This document shows positions 1 through 8,157 of a DNA stretch of 64,000 bases, piece by piece. Source of the DNA: Sporocytophaga myxococcoides (lineage in GTDB: Bacteria > Bacteroidota > Bacteroidia > Cytophagales > Cytophagaceae); contig NZ_BBLT01000011.1 of NCBI RefSeq assembly GCF_000775915.1, positions 124,001-188,000 on the forward strand, given 5' to 3'. The notes beneath the pieces are model-generated. The model saw only the letters and a program-made list of their open reading frames with translations. It had not been told where the DNA came from and ran no database searches. Positions within the stretch are counted from its first letter, which is position 1. Each line of letters begins with the position of its first letter. A program made the translations under genes and the position numbers.

Positions 1-1
1 T

Positions 2-67
2 GAATTGGATGATATAGTTTTGTTTATAACAGCATTTTCAACCTTTCAAATACTTATTGGCTTCTAG
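2..67 (+). CDS. 3' end of an unidentified upstream CDS (partial)
   Basis: An open frame enters from the left edge and stops at TAG 65-67, only four bases before the ATG chosen for the CheR gene. The 21 visible residues (ending FQILIGF) are hydrophobic and too few to identify. The tight spacing would fit an operon with cheR; CheB or a hybrid sensor kinase is a common neighbour of CheR in such loci, but nothing here shows that. Confidence 0.35.
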   Translation, partial: ELDDIVLFITAFSTFQILIGF

Positions 68-71
68 AATT

Positions 72-902
72 ATGGTACAGGAGATTGGTGTATCGGAAAT
101 AAACAGGGTTGTTTCTGTTGTTCAGGAAAAGTTTGATCTTGACTTCAGCAATTATGCAGTATCCTCATTCAAGAGGCGACTGGAGAGGCTTATAGAAGTT
201 CGCAATTACAAGACCATAGACAATCTGATTTTCAAAATTGAAAATAATAGTTTTACCAAAGAAGAGTTTTTGCACGAAATTACTGTAAATGTCACAGAGA
301 TGTTCCGCGATCCTTCTTTCTGGAGAGCTATCAAAAAAGTATTGTCCTTCTCTCTTGAATCATTACCTAAAATCCGTATTTGGCATGCTGCATGTTCTTC
401 TGGTGAAGAGGTATATTCCATGCTGATTCTTTTAAAGGAAATGAACCTTCTTGACAAATGTGAAATCGTAGCTTCTGATATTGATAATATGATACTTGCA
501 AGAGCAAAGGATGGAACTATTGCTATGAGAAACATGGAGCTGAATTGTAAGAATTATGCTCGTGTTCATGACGACTATCAGGATTTGATGAAATATTTTA
601 AAGTGGATGGAGAATATTGCAGGTTTGATAAGTCTCTTTTATCTAGAGTTTCATTTAGAAATATTGATCTTGTGAAGGCTGAAAGTACGTCTAAATATGA
701 TATCATATTTTGTAGAAATGTTATGATATACTTTAATCAGGCATTACAGTCAAAGGTGTTGAATCTTCTTCATAAGAGTTTATTTATTCATAGCTATCTT
801 GTTGTAGGAACAAAAGAAACAATTTCTTCTGCATTGGAAGTAGCTCCAAAGTTTATCTCAGTGAATAATGAGGAAAAAATTTATAAGAAAATTAAAGATT
901 AG
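72..902 (+). CDS. cheR: CheR-family protein-glutamate O-methyltransferase
   Basis: SAM-dependent methyltransferase that methylates glutamates on chemoreceptors or related signalling proteins in the cytoplasm. At 276 aa it has the usual two-part CheR layout. An N-terminal helical domain (about 1-80) ends in TEMFRDPSFW. The Rossmann domain carries motif I (WHAACSSGEEVYSM, about 104-117), the acidic SAM contact ASDID (about 134-138) and CRNVMIYF (about 214-221). ATG 72 is preferred over the in-frame TTG at 57 because the upstream frame ends at 67. No receptor or CheA lies in the window, so the target is unknown; with SiaB/SiaC-like genes downstream it may serve a non-canonical signalling pathway rather than flagellar chemotaxis. 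Confidence 0.9.
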   Translation: MVQEIGVSEINRVVSVVQEKFDLDFSNYAVSSFKRRLERLIEVRNYKTIDNLIFKIENNSFTKEEFLHEITVNVTEMFRDPSFWRAIKKVLSFSLESLPKIRIWHAACSSGEEVYSMLILLKEMNLLDKCEIVASDIDNMILARAKDGTIAMRNMELNCKNYARVHDDYQDLMKYFKVDGEYCRFDKSLLSRVSFRNIDLVKAESTSKYDIIFCRNVMIYFNQALQSKVLNLLHKSLFIHSYLVVGTKETISSALEVAPKFISVNNEEKIYKKIKD

Positions 903-1370
903 TAATAGAGATAAGAGTTATTAAGTAAAGTTTGGGATTTAATTCTCCGTTTAACTCCTTCAATACTGCAAAATTAACAGGTTAAGAAGCTCTTTCAACC
1001 AGGCTTTGCTTATCTGTTTCGAACCAAATTCTGATACCCTTTCCGATATCAGATGCTGCAAATAATTACGAAATCAACAAACTATCTATATCGCTTAATG
1101 ATCTTCTATACTTGTTAAAGAAAGATACACTTACTCGATCTGTTTCGTTTAATTTATAATACTAAAGACTTATTTGGAAGGTTTGAAAATCAGACAAATT
1201 TACTGGCCATTTATTGAAACCCTTATCAACAAGATAAAGTATACATGTTTCCCATGGGCATATGTTTTTCATGTAGAATAAGTGTTTGGGAATTTTATAA
1301 AAATGAAACTCGTACTTCCAGAGCTTGGAAATACTCAGAATATAGTAACAATTAATCAATAATAATTTTT
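903..1370. other. 468-base gene-poor spacer
   Basis: No convincing gene. A start-less open frame runs from about 985 to 1159 on the + strand (58 codons, without ATG/GTG/TTG near its 5' end), and a 65-codon frame lies on the - strand at 1162-1359. Neither resembles a family I recognise. The stretch may hold a decayed coding fragment and should contain the promoter for the siaB-like operon, but no clear TAnnTTTG box was found near 1371. Confidence 0.4.
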
Positions 1371-1913
1371 ATGAAATATATCTATGAAATTCACCGGATA
1401 ATGTCAGACAAGAGTTTGATTCTGGTATATGAAGGAGAATTTACACAGGAGATAACCAAGTCTGTTCTGGTGATGGCAGAGAGAAATATGGATTATACCG
1501 GAGAGGAGAGTAACATTAAAAGGAAGGTTTTTAACGTTATGGTGGAGTGTCTCCAGAATATTTGCAAACATGCAGACAGTGTGCAGGAGAAGGAAAAAGA
1601 AGCCATCTTTATGATAGGAAAAGAATCTGATTATTATATCATTACATCTGGTAACTATATTATAAATTCAGACGTTCCATACCTCAAGAGCAAATTAGAG
1701 AAAATCAATACTCTGGACAAAGAAGGTCTCAAAGTGTTGTACAAGGATATGATTTCTAAAAGTGAAATTTCCGATAAGGGAGGTGCTGGTCTGGGCTTTG
1801 TAGATATAGCAAGGAAATCAGGAGAGAAACTGGAGTTTGAATTCGAACCAATCAATGATGTTTATTCCTTTTTCTCTTTCAAAACTAAAATTTCAAGAAT
1901 TAAAGATCTTTAA
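1371..1913 (+). CDS. SiaB-family protein kinase (GHKL ATPase-like, DUF6272)
   Basis: This 180-aa protein looks like the SiaB family, single-domain histidine-kinase-like ATPases that phosphorylate the SiaC phosphoprotein. The N-box is visible as VECLQNICKHAD (about 58-69), where E, N and K/H positions bind ATP-Mg. The G-box is DKGGAGLGFVDIARKSG (about 135-151). There is no dimerisation or phospho-histidine domain, as expected for a serine/threonine-type switch kinase. It starts at ATG 1371, and the siaC-like gene follows after 18 bases. In Pseudomonas the SiaABCD pathway controls a diguanylate cyclase and aggregation. Here neither the SiaA phosphatase nor a SiaD cyclase is visible, so the output must differ or lie elsewhere. 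Confidence 0.8.
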   Translation: MKYIYEIHRIMSDKSLILVYEGEFTQEITKSVLVMAERNMDYTGEESNIKRKVFNVMVECLQNICKHADSVQEKEKEAIFMIGKESDYYIITSGNYIINSDVPYLKSKLEKINTLDKEGLKVLYKDMISKSEISDKGGAGLGFVDIARKSGEKLEFEFEPINDVYSFFSFKTKISRIKDL

Positions 1914-1931
1914 AAATAATTTACAATTGAT

Positions 1932-2294
1932 ATGAATCCGATAAAAATTGAAGGTACAGAAGATACTCCGGCAGTTTGCCTAGATAAAACTATAGGTGTA
2001 TTTGAAGTTTCGGGTAGATCCCTTCCTGAAGATGCTGCCGGTTTTTATGCTCCTATTCTTAAGTGGCTTGAAAATTATGCTGCTGATCCAAATCCCAAAA
2101 CAGAATTTACTATTAAGCTTGAGTATTTTAATACAGCCTCTTCGAAGCTTCTTCTGGATCTTTTAACAAGGTTGGAAAAGATTTCCAATGCTAAAATTCT
2201 TTGGTACTCTTATGAAGATGATGAAGATATGCAGGAAGCCGGGCAGGAATTTTCTGAATTGGTAGAAGTACCATTTGAATTAAAAAACTTTTAA
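1932..2294 (+). CDS. SiaC-family regulatory phosphoprotein (DUF1987)
   Basis: A 120-aa cytoplasmic protein of the SiaC family, the phospho-switch partner of SiaB. The segment YFNTASSKLLLDLL (about 65-78) matches the conserved region holding the phosphorylated threonine of SiaC, and the candidate residue here is T68. The N-terminal GTEDTPAVCLD and the stretch GRSLPEDA are also typical of the family. It sits 18 bases after the siaB-like gene and 21 bases before the ABC transporter gene, so the three are probably co-transcribed. In the known system unphosphorylated SiaC binds and activates a diguanylate cyclase. No GGDEF gene is present here, so the adjacent transporter is the nearest candidate target (inference). 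Confidence 0.85.
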   Translation: MNPIKIEGTEDTPAVCLDKTIGVFEVSGRSLPEDAAGFYAPILKWLENYAADPNPKTEFTIKLEYFNTASSKLLLDLLTRLEKISNAKILWYSYEDDEDMQEAGQEFSELVEVPFELKNF

Positions 2295-2315
2295 CAAGGG
2301 CTACGGAAGTAAGTT

Positions 2316-5300
2316 ATGAGTGAAGAAATACTTAAGGCGCTGGCACAGCTATATGCTATTATTACCAAGCAGGATACTGGTGTAAGTGAGAAGGAAAGAA
2401 ACTATGTTATTGATTCTTTCCGATCAAAACTTGACCAGGTTAGGCTGAAGGAATATGTGGCTTTGTATGATGAGTTCGCCGGAATGGATCAGGATAAAAA
2501 GGACAAGCCTGAAAAACTTACTTCTGTAAAAGATTCCGTCAGAACTCTTTCTATCTGCAGAAAAATCAATAAAACGCTCGTACAGAAGCAGAAGATAATT
2601 GTGCTTATCGAACTTCTGGAGCTCGTTCGTTCTGATGGTAATTACACACCTCAAAGAAAGCAAATCATTGAAACAGTCTCTGAAAGTTTTAATATTGAAA
2701 AGAACGAACATGACTTAATTGAATGGTTCGTATTTTCAAAACCTGAAGACTTGAAAACTGAAGGTGCTTTTCTTTTTATCAAAAGTGAAGGAGAAGCATT
2801 TGAGCCTGCCCCTAACATTATATTTAATCATCACATCCTTGCCCCGGTAAGATTCCTTTTCCTGGAATCTGTAGATCTTATCTTCTTAAAAACAGAAGGG
2901 GAAGGCTTTACATTAAATGGCCTTCCGGTAAACTCGGAAGATATAAAATTATTTCCATATGGAAGTATACTTAAGTCATCTATAGGCGCTACCTTCTTTT
3001 ATAGCGATATCATCAGGTATTTTATAAAAGAGGAGAATAAAAAACCTGTAACCTTTAATGTAACTGACCTTGAGTATACATTTCAGTCTGGTCGCATAGG
3101 CTTGCGTGATATCAATATCTCTGAAAGAGAAGGGACCCTTATTGGTATCATGGGAGCCAGTGGCGCTGGTAAGACAACATTGCTGAATGTTTTGTCAGGG
3201 ATTGAAGTTCCATCTAAAGGGCAGGTTGTTCTTAATGGAATTGATATACACAAAGAGAAAGAGAAAGCAACCGGAATAATCGGATATATCTCACAAGACG
3301 ATCTTCTTTTTGAAGACCTCACTGTATTTGAGAATTTATTCTATTGTGCAAAGCTTTGCTTTGACAAGCTTCCTGATAATGAAATTAAAGAGAAGGTTGA
3401 AAGCCTTCTGGGAAGCCTTGGGCTGGGTTATGTAAAAGACCTTAAAGTAGGAAGTCCTCTGGAAAAGACTATCAGTGGTGGACAGAGAAAAAGGCTTAAT
3501 ATTGCCCTTGAACTGATCAGAGAACCACTGGTTTTATTTGTGGATGAACCAACCTCCGGTCTTTCCTCAAGAGATTCTGAAAATGTTATTGACCTTCTGA
3601 AAGAACTTTCTTTAAAAGGAAAACTGATTTTTGTTGTAATTCACCAACCTTCATCAGACATCTATAAGATGTTTGATAAAATGTATATTCTGGATACAGG
3701 AGGTTTCCCAATATTTTATGGTAATCCTGTTGAAGGTGTTATCTATTTTAAGAAGATTGCAAATCATGCCGATGCTGATAAAGGGCAATGCTTCTCTTGC
3801 GGTAATGTAAATCCCGAACAGATATTTAATATTGTAGAAGAGCAGGTTGTTGATGAATATGGTAATTTCACAGGGCAGAGAAAAATTTCTACCAGCGAAT
3901 GGTATTCCAGTTTCAAGAAAAATTATGATATTATAAAACAGAAGGACAGCACATTTAGTTTGCCAAAAGGCCTGGACCTTCCTACTATTACCAAACAGTC
4001 GATGATATTTTTCCTAAGAGACCTAAAAGGAAAATTATCAAATAAACAGTACCTGCTCATCAACCTTATCGAAGCTCCACTTCTGGCTTTGATCCTTAGT
4101 GTAGTAATCAGATATAAGAATACGACAAACGAGTATCTTTTCAGATTCAATGAAAATATTCCAGCGTTTATCCTGATGAGTGTAATTGTTGCGCTTTTCA
4201 TGGGTCTTAGTTTAAGTGCAGAAGAAATTATCCGGGACAGGAAAATATTGAAGCGAGAAAAGCTTTTAAATCTAAGTAGATTAGGTTATCTGTTGTCAAA
4301 AATTGTCATACTTTTTTCATTTTCAGCAATCCAAACATTTCTGTTTGTCGTAATAGGTACATTTGTGCTGGACATCAAGGGAATGGGGATGTCTTACTGG
4401 CTGATATTATTCTCATCATCCTGTGCAGCAAATGTTTTAGGTCTGATTATTTCTTCCGCCTTTAATTCAGCAGTTATCGTATATATACTAATACCACTGA
4501 TACTGATACCTCAGATGATTCTCAGTGGTGCATTATTCAGTTTCGACAAGCTGAACGATTTTCTTACTAATGATAAAAATAAGGTTCCATTCGTTGCAGA
4601 CTTAATGATTTCAAGATGGGGCTATGAGGCGCTTGCTGTAAGTCAGTTTAAAGATAATGAGTATCAAAGTTTGTTCTTCAAAGAAGAGCAGATAAAGGCA
4701 ATCTCGAATTTTCAGCTTGCTCATGGTCTACCTTTAGTTGAGGAATTAGTGAAAAAGCTTCAGGAGAAAGAGATTCGTGAGGAGGAAAGAAAGATAAAGT
4801 GGAACATAGTTCTTAATGAAATAAAAAAGAATGAAAGATTGTCTGGCATACCATCCTTGTCTCAGATAAGCGCATTAGAAAAGGCTGGACCAACAAATAA
4901 TTCCCTTGAAGCTATCTTAGAAATGTTACCCACACTTGATTCTTTTTACAATAAAACAGTTCATCATGCTGTAGAGGTCATGGAGAAGAAAGGTATATCA
5001 AAATCTTCGGAATTGAAAAACAGTCATTACAATGAAAGCTTATCTGATCTTGTTAGAAATCAGAATTCTGTTGAAAGATATAAAATTTCAAAACAGGAAA
5101 TTCTTCCTAAAGTTGACCTGGTGTTTTTCGCATCAAAACCTGATGGTAATTTCGGATACAGATCTCACTTCTATGCTCCTTCCAAATATCTTGGGAGTAT
5201 AAAACTAGACACCTTCTGGTTTAACTTAATAATATTGTGGACGATAACCGGATTGTTCTTCGCATTCTTGTACTTCGATATACTTAGAATAATTATTGAT

Positions 5301-5333
5301 AAATCCTCAACTATGTTACAAAAGAAAAATTAA
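2316..5333 (+). CDS. ABCG-type half transporter with TerB-like N-terminal domain
   Basis: A 1005-aa inner-membrane protein fusing several parts. Residues about 5-140 form a helical TerB-like domain. Residues about 165-240 are a beta-rich stretch of uncertain type, possibly FHA-like. The ABC ATPase spans about 245-480 with Walker A GASGAGKT (280-287), signature ISGGQRKR (386-393), Walker B LVLFVDEPTSG (405-415) and H-loop H443. A cysteine pair QCFSCGN lies at about 491-497. An ABC-2 membrane domain (about 575-745) and a last helix near the C-terminus follow, separated by a large charged insert (about 780-950). ATPase-before-membrane order marks the ABCG/White group. The substrate is unknown. 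Operon position suggests control by the SiaB/SiaC-like pair. Confidence 0.85.
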   Translation: MSEEILKALAQLYAIITKQDTGVSEKERNYVIDSFRSKLDQVRLKEYVALYDEFAGMDQDKKDKPEKLTSVKDSVRTLSICRKINKTLVQKQKIIVLIELLELVRSDGNYTPQRKQIIETVSESFNIEKNEHDLIEWFVFSKPEDLKTEGAFLFIKSEGEAFEPAPNIIFNHHILAPVRFLFLESVDLIFLKTEGEGFTLNGLPVNSEDIKLFPYGSILKSSIGATFFYSDIIRYFIKEENKKPVTFNVTDLEYTFQSGRIGLRDINISEREGTLIGIMGASGAGKTTLLNVLSGIEVPSKGQVVLNGIDIHKEKEKATGIIGYISQDDLLFEDLTVFENLFYCAKLCFDKLPDNEIKEKVESLLGSLGLGYVKDLKVGSPLEKTISGGQRKRLNIALELIREPLVLFVDEPTSGLSSRDSENVIDLLKELSLKGKLIFVVIHQPSSDIYKMFDKMYILDTGGFPIFYGNPVEGVIYFKKIANHADADKGQCFSCGNVNPEQIFNIVEEQVVDEYGNFTGQRKISTSEWYSSFKKNYDIIKQKDSTFSLPKGLDLPTITKQSMIFFLRDLKGKLSNKQYLLINLIEAPLLALILSVVIRYKNTTNEYLFRFNENIPAFILMSVIVALFMGLSLSAEEIIRDRKILKREKLLNLSRLGYLLSKIVILFSFSAIQTFLFVVIGTFVLDIKGMGMSYWLILFSSSCAANVLGLIISSAFNSAVIVYILIPLILIPQMILSGALFSFDKLNDFLTNDKNKVPFVADLMISRWGYEALAVSQFKDNEYQSLFFKEEQIKAISNFQLAHGLPLVEELVKKLQEKEIREEERKIKWNIVLNEIKKNERLSGIPSLSQISALEKAGPTNNSLEAILEMLPTLDSFYNKTVHHAVEVMEKKGISKSSELKNSHYNESLSDLVRNQNSVERYKISKQEILPKVDLVFFASKPDGNFGYRSHFYAPSKYLGSIKLDTFWFNLIILWTITGLFFAFLYFDILRIIIDKSSTMLQKKN

Positions 5334-5337
5334 TTGT

Positions 5338-6231
5338 ATGAAAGACAGAAGTTATATTTTACTAGCTATACTTTTATCTGCATGCAGCACTCATTCTTCC
5401 ACAGATGAGAGGCTTACAAATTCCATTGATTCGGCAATTGTAGTTCCTGACGTACAGGTTTCTGACAAAACGATCCAAGGAATCATGCAATCTATTCCCT
5501 CTCCGCTTGAAATTTCTACAATGATCAAAGAATCAGGAGGAGACTATGATAGGGGAATTCTCAATAAAGTGACAAATGCATCAAATTATAACACCACATT
5601 TAAAAAATCTATCAATCTTGGTGTTTTTAGCACGGATCTTGGTTATATAAATATATATAATAAAAGTTCCGATGCCCTAAGTTATATTTCATGCGTAAAA
5701 GGAATATCAGATGACTTGGGAATTGGCCAGTTCTTTGATCTAAAAGCGTTCAAGAGGATTGCAGAAAACAATAACAATTATGATTCTCTTCTTCTTATTA
5801 CGACTTCTACATTTGAAGATATTAACCGTTTTCTAAAAGAGAAAAAAAGATCCGAGCAGAGTATTCTTATGCTTAGCGGTGGATGGATTGAAGCACTGCA
5901 CATTGCCTTGAAGGTACATGAAGCAAATCATAACGAAGACTTAAAAGAAAAGATCGGAGAGCAGAAAATCGTTCTCGAAAAAATTGTATTGCTTCTTTCA
6001 AACTATAAAGTTAGACCAGAGGTGCAAAGTTTGCTGACTGATCTTGAAAAGCTGAATGAGGTTTATAAGAAAGTAGAAATTAACTATACCTACCAGGAAT
6101 CAGTAATGAAAGAGGTTGACGGAGTATTGGTGGTTGAAGATCAGACGACAAGTAAAGTTATAATCTCTGATGATCAGTTAAATCAAATTAGATCGATTGT
6201 TGGAGATCTTAGAAATAGAATTACCGTATAA
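5338..6231 (+). CDS. lipoprotein of unknown function in the Sia/ABC operon
   Basis: A 297-aa predicted SPII lipoprotein. The start is set at ATG 5338, four bases after the transporter stop; an in-frame upstream ATG (5296) would overlap the transporter and spoil the signal peptide. The signal is MKDRSYILLAILLSAC with lipobox LSAC. The rest is mostly helical and charged, without a domain I recognise. Its place directly after the ABCG transporter suggests an envelope partner of it, facing the periplasm or the outer membrane (inference). Confidence 0.75.
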   Translation: MKDRSYILLAILLSACSTHSSTDERLTNSIDSAIVVPDVQVSDKTIQGIMQSIPSPLEISTMIKESGGDYDRGILNKVTNASNYNTTFKKSINLGVFSTDLGYINIYNKSSDALSYISCVKGISDDLGIGQFFDLKAFKRIAENNNNYDSLLLITTSTFEDINRFLKEKKRSEQSILMLSGGWIEALHIALKVHEANHNEDLKEKIGEQKIVLEKIVLLLSNYKVRPEVQSLLTDLEKLNEVYKKVEINYTYQESVMKEVDGVLVVEDQTTSKVIISDDQLNQIRSIVGDLRNRITV

Positions 6232-6256
6232 TTTTAAAGTATTAAATATTAGTTTT

Positions 6257-6667
6257 ATGAATAAGAAATCAATCTTCCTGGTATTAATATTTTTTGCTTT
6301 TACTTCAATCAAAGCATTTTCTCAATGTAGCTCGGATGAATGTATTGCCAAGTTAGGTGAGGGATATACCTTTCTTAAAACCTACAAAATGGAAAGTGTG
6401 GGAGAGGAAACAGAACACTCATACGTATTCAGCAAGGAAACGAGTTATATGCTTGTGCTTTGCGGAAAAGATGGCGTAAGTCCGAATGTTACTGTAACGC
6501 TTTATGATTCAAATAGAAAGGAAATAGCTACAAATTATGACAAGAAGAATAATAAATATTATAATGCGATTGTGTATACAAGCAAAGCTACTGGCATGTA
6601 TTATCTGCGCTATTCCTTCCAAGGGGAACAACCTTGCTGTGTAAGTGTACTAGCGTTTAAAAAATAA
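6257..6667 (+). CDS. small secreted protein, unknown
   Basis: A 136-aa protein with a clear SPI signal peptide (MNKKSIFLVLIFFAF, cleavage after about AFSQ). The mature part has four cysteines (CSSDEC near the start, LCG, and a CC pair near the end) that could form disulfides, and its beta-rich pattern could resemble a pre-peptidase C-type small beta-sandwich. The ATG at 6257 is chosen over 6197 because it begins the signal peptide and clears the upstream stop at 6231. It is likely the last gene of the run, since a strong hairpin terminator follows at 6695. Confidence 0.65.
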   Translation: MNKKSIFLVLIFFAFTSIKAFSQCSSDECIAKLGEGYTFLKTYKMESVGEETEHSYVFSKETSYMLVLCGKDGVSPNVTVTLYDSNRKEIATNYDKKNNKYYNAIVYTSKATGMYYLRYSFQGEQPCCVSVLAFKK

Positions 6668-6694
6668 TTTTAATGGTGATTAAAATTAACATTG

Positions 6695-6722
6695 ATCAGG
6701 CAGATTGAAAGATCTGCCTGAT
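6695..6722 (+). terminator. hairpin terminator after the Sia/ABC operon
   Basis: Perfect 11-base stem ATCAGGCAGAT / ATCTGCCTGAT with a 6-base loop, followed by a moderately T-rich stretch. It lies between the small secreted gene (stop 6667) and the propeller gene (start 6748), so it marks the end of the upstream transcription unit. Confidence 0.75.
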
Positions 6723-6747
6723 AATTATTTCTTCAAACAGGATCAGA

Positions 6748-8112
6748 ATGAACAAATTATTTGTCAGCCTCGTATTATCCTATCTGCTGGTTCTGGCACC
6801 TTCTTATGCTCAGACTGTTTATCCCATGCTTGTAAAATCTAATGAAGAGTTTCAGCATGCTTTAGGAGGTGACGGAGAAGATGAATGCCTTAATATTCTT
6901 GAAGTTAAAGATAAAGAGAAAGGATATCTTATTTCCGGTAACACCCAGGGAATTGGTGCAGGAAAGAGAGACTTTTATTTGTCAAGGATTGATAGCGTTG
7001 GTAAACTGATGTGGACCAAAACATATGGAGGTAAAGACAATGAATTTGGTGGCTTTGTTGAAAAGACAAATGATGATAATTTTGTCCTGGTCGGTTATAC
7101 AGAAAGCTTTAACACGGATAACAACCAGATATTACTTATAAAGGTTGATTCTAAGGGAGCTGTTCTCTGGTCTAAAACCATAGGACTTGATCGAAGTGTG
7201 TATGCTACTACGCTGACTGTAGTAAGAGATGGCGGTTTTGTCATACTGGGGGAGACTATCAATAAAGAGGGTAAAATTAAACATTCGGATATACTTGTTA
7301 CCAAGACTGATAAAGATGGTAATGTTTTGTGGAGTAAGATTATAGGTGGTGAGAGAACAGACTATGGATATAGTATCTCTCAAACCATAGACCATGGTTA
7401 TATTATTGGAGGAGAAACAAACAGCTTTGGTAAGGGTGATTGGGATTTTTATTTTGTAAAGCTTAAAGAAAGTGGTGATATAGAGTGGACCAGAGTTTTC
7501 GGAACAGATTCATCTGACTATGGAAGGGTAGCAAGACAGGCTCCTGATGGTACTTTTATTCTGGGAGGAACCTGTGTAACAGGAAAAGATGTAGATATGG
7601 AAATTGGTCTTGTGAGAGTGGATGCTAATGGTGGTCTTATTTGGGCTAAAACAATGGGAGGGCAGAATGCAGAATATCTTCTTGATCTTGTCACATTGGA
7701 TGAAAAATCTTTTGCGATAGCAGGTTATACGAGTAGTTTTGGGTTGAATCAGGAAGATGCATTTATATGTATCCTTGATTTCTATGGAAAGATGAAATGG
7801 ATGAAGACATATGGTGGTCCTCTTGAAGATCATGGAGTGTCTCTCTGTAAAACAACCAATGATGGAATTATTCTTGCCGGTCAGACAAGCAGTTTTGGTG
7901 CAAAGGTAAAGGATGTTATGCTCATAAAGACAACCAGAAAATGGTCCAAATATCAATGTAATGCTAATGTTGTTATACCTTCGTCAGAAAAGCTTATATC
8001 TAAAGTAATGTCGGGTGGAACCCAGTCAGATGTTAGGATGAATTTATATGATGTAGATATATCAATTTCTGATGTTAAATTCTCAGAGAGAACTTTATGT
8101 GTACCTTACTAA
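6748..8112 (+). CDS. secreted seven-repeat beta-propeller-like protein
   Basis: A 454-aa exported protein with a signal peptide ending near SYAQ (about 22). It is built from tandem repeats with the pattern W-x-K-x-x-G-G ... D-x-G-x-x-x-x-x-T-x-D-x-G-[FY]-[IV]-[IL]-x-G-x-T-x-S-F-G. The marker tryptophans fall at 89, 141, 195, 247, 299 and 351, a period of 52-54 residues. With one earlier repeat starting near residue 37 this gives seven units, the number expected for a closed propeller. The last 60 residues lie outside the repeats. No T9SS sorting domain is visible. It is probably a periplasmic or surface scaffold; the ligand is unknown. The PorE-like gene follows after 45 bases. Confidence 0.75.
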   Translation: MNKLFVSLVLSYLLVLAPSYAQTVYPMLVKSNEEFQHALGGDGEDECLNILEVKDKEKGYLISGNTQGIGAGKRDFYLSRIDSVGKLMWTKTYGGKDNEFGGFVEKTNDDNFVLVGYTESFNTDNNQILLIKVDSKGAVLWSKTIGLDRSVYATTLTVVRDGGFVILGETINKEGKIKHSDILVTKTDKDGNVLWSKIIGGERTDYGYSISQTIDHGYIIGGETNSFGKGDWDFYFVKLKESGDIEWTRVFGTDSSDYGRVARQAPDGTFILGGTCVTGKDVDMEIGLVRVDANGGLIWAKTMGGQNAEYLLDLVTLDEKSFAIAGYTSSFGLNQEDAFICILDFYGKMKWMKTYGGPLEDHGVSLCKTTNDGIILAGQTSSFGAKVKDVMLIKTTRKWSKYQCNANVVIPSSEKLISKVMSGGTQSDVRMNLYDVDISISDVKFSERTLCVPY

Positions 8113-8157
8113 TATAGACTGGAGTGGCTATAAGTTAATTATTGAAATGTCGTAAGT

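Noticed and set aside
1010-1030. TTTCGAACC resembling a tRNA T-loop
   Set aside because: Flanking bases cannot form the T-stem, and no acceptor or anticodon arms are present.
1162-1359. 65-codon frame on the - strand in the cheR/siaB spacer
   Set aside because: No recognisable domain or RBS and ordinary AT-rich composition; likely chance.
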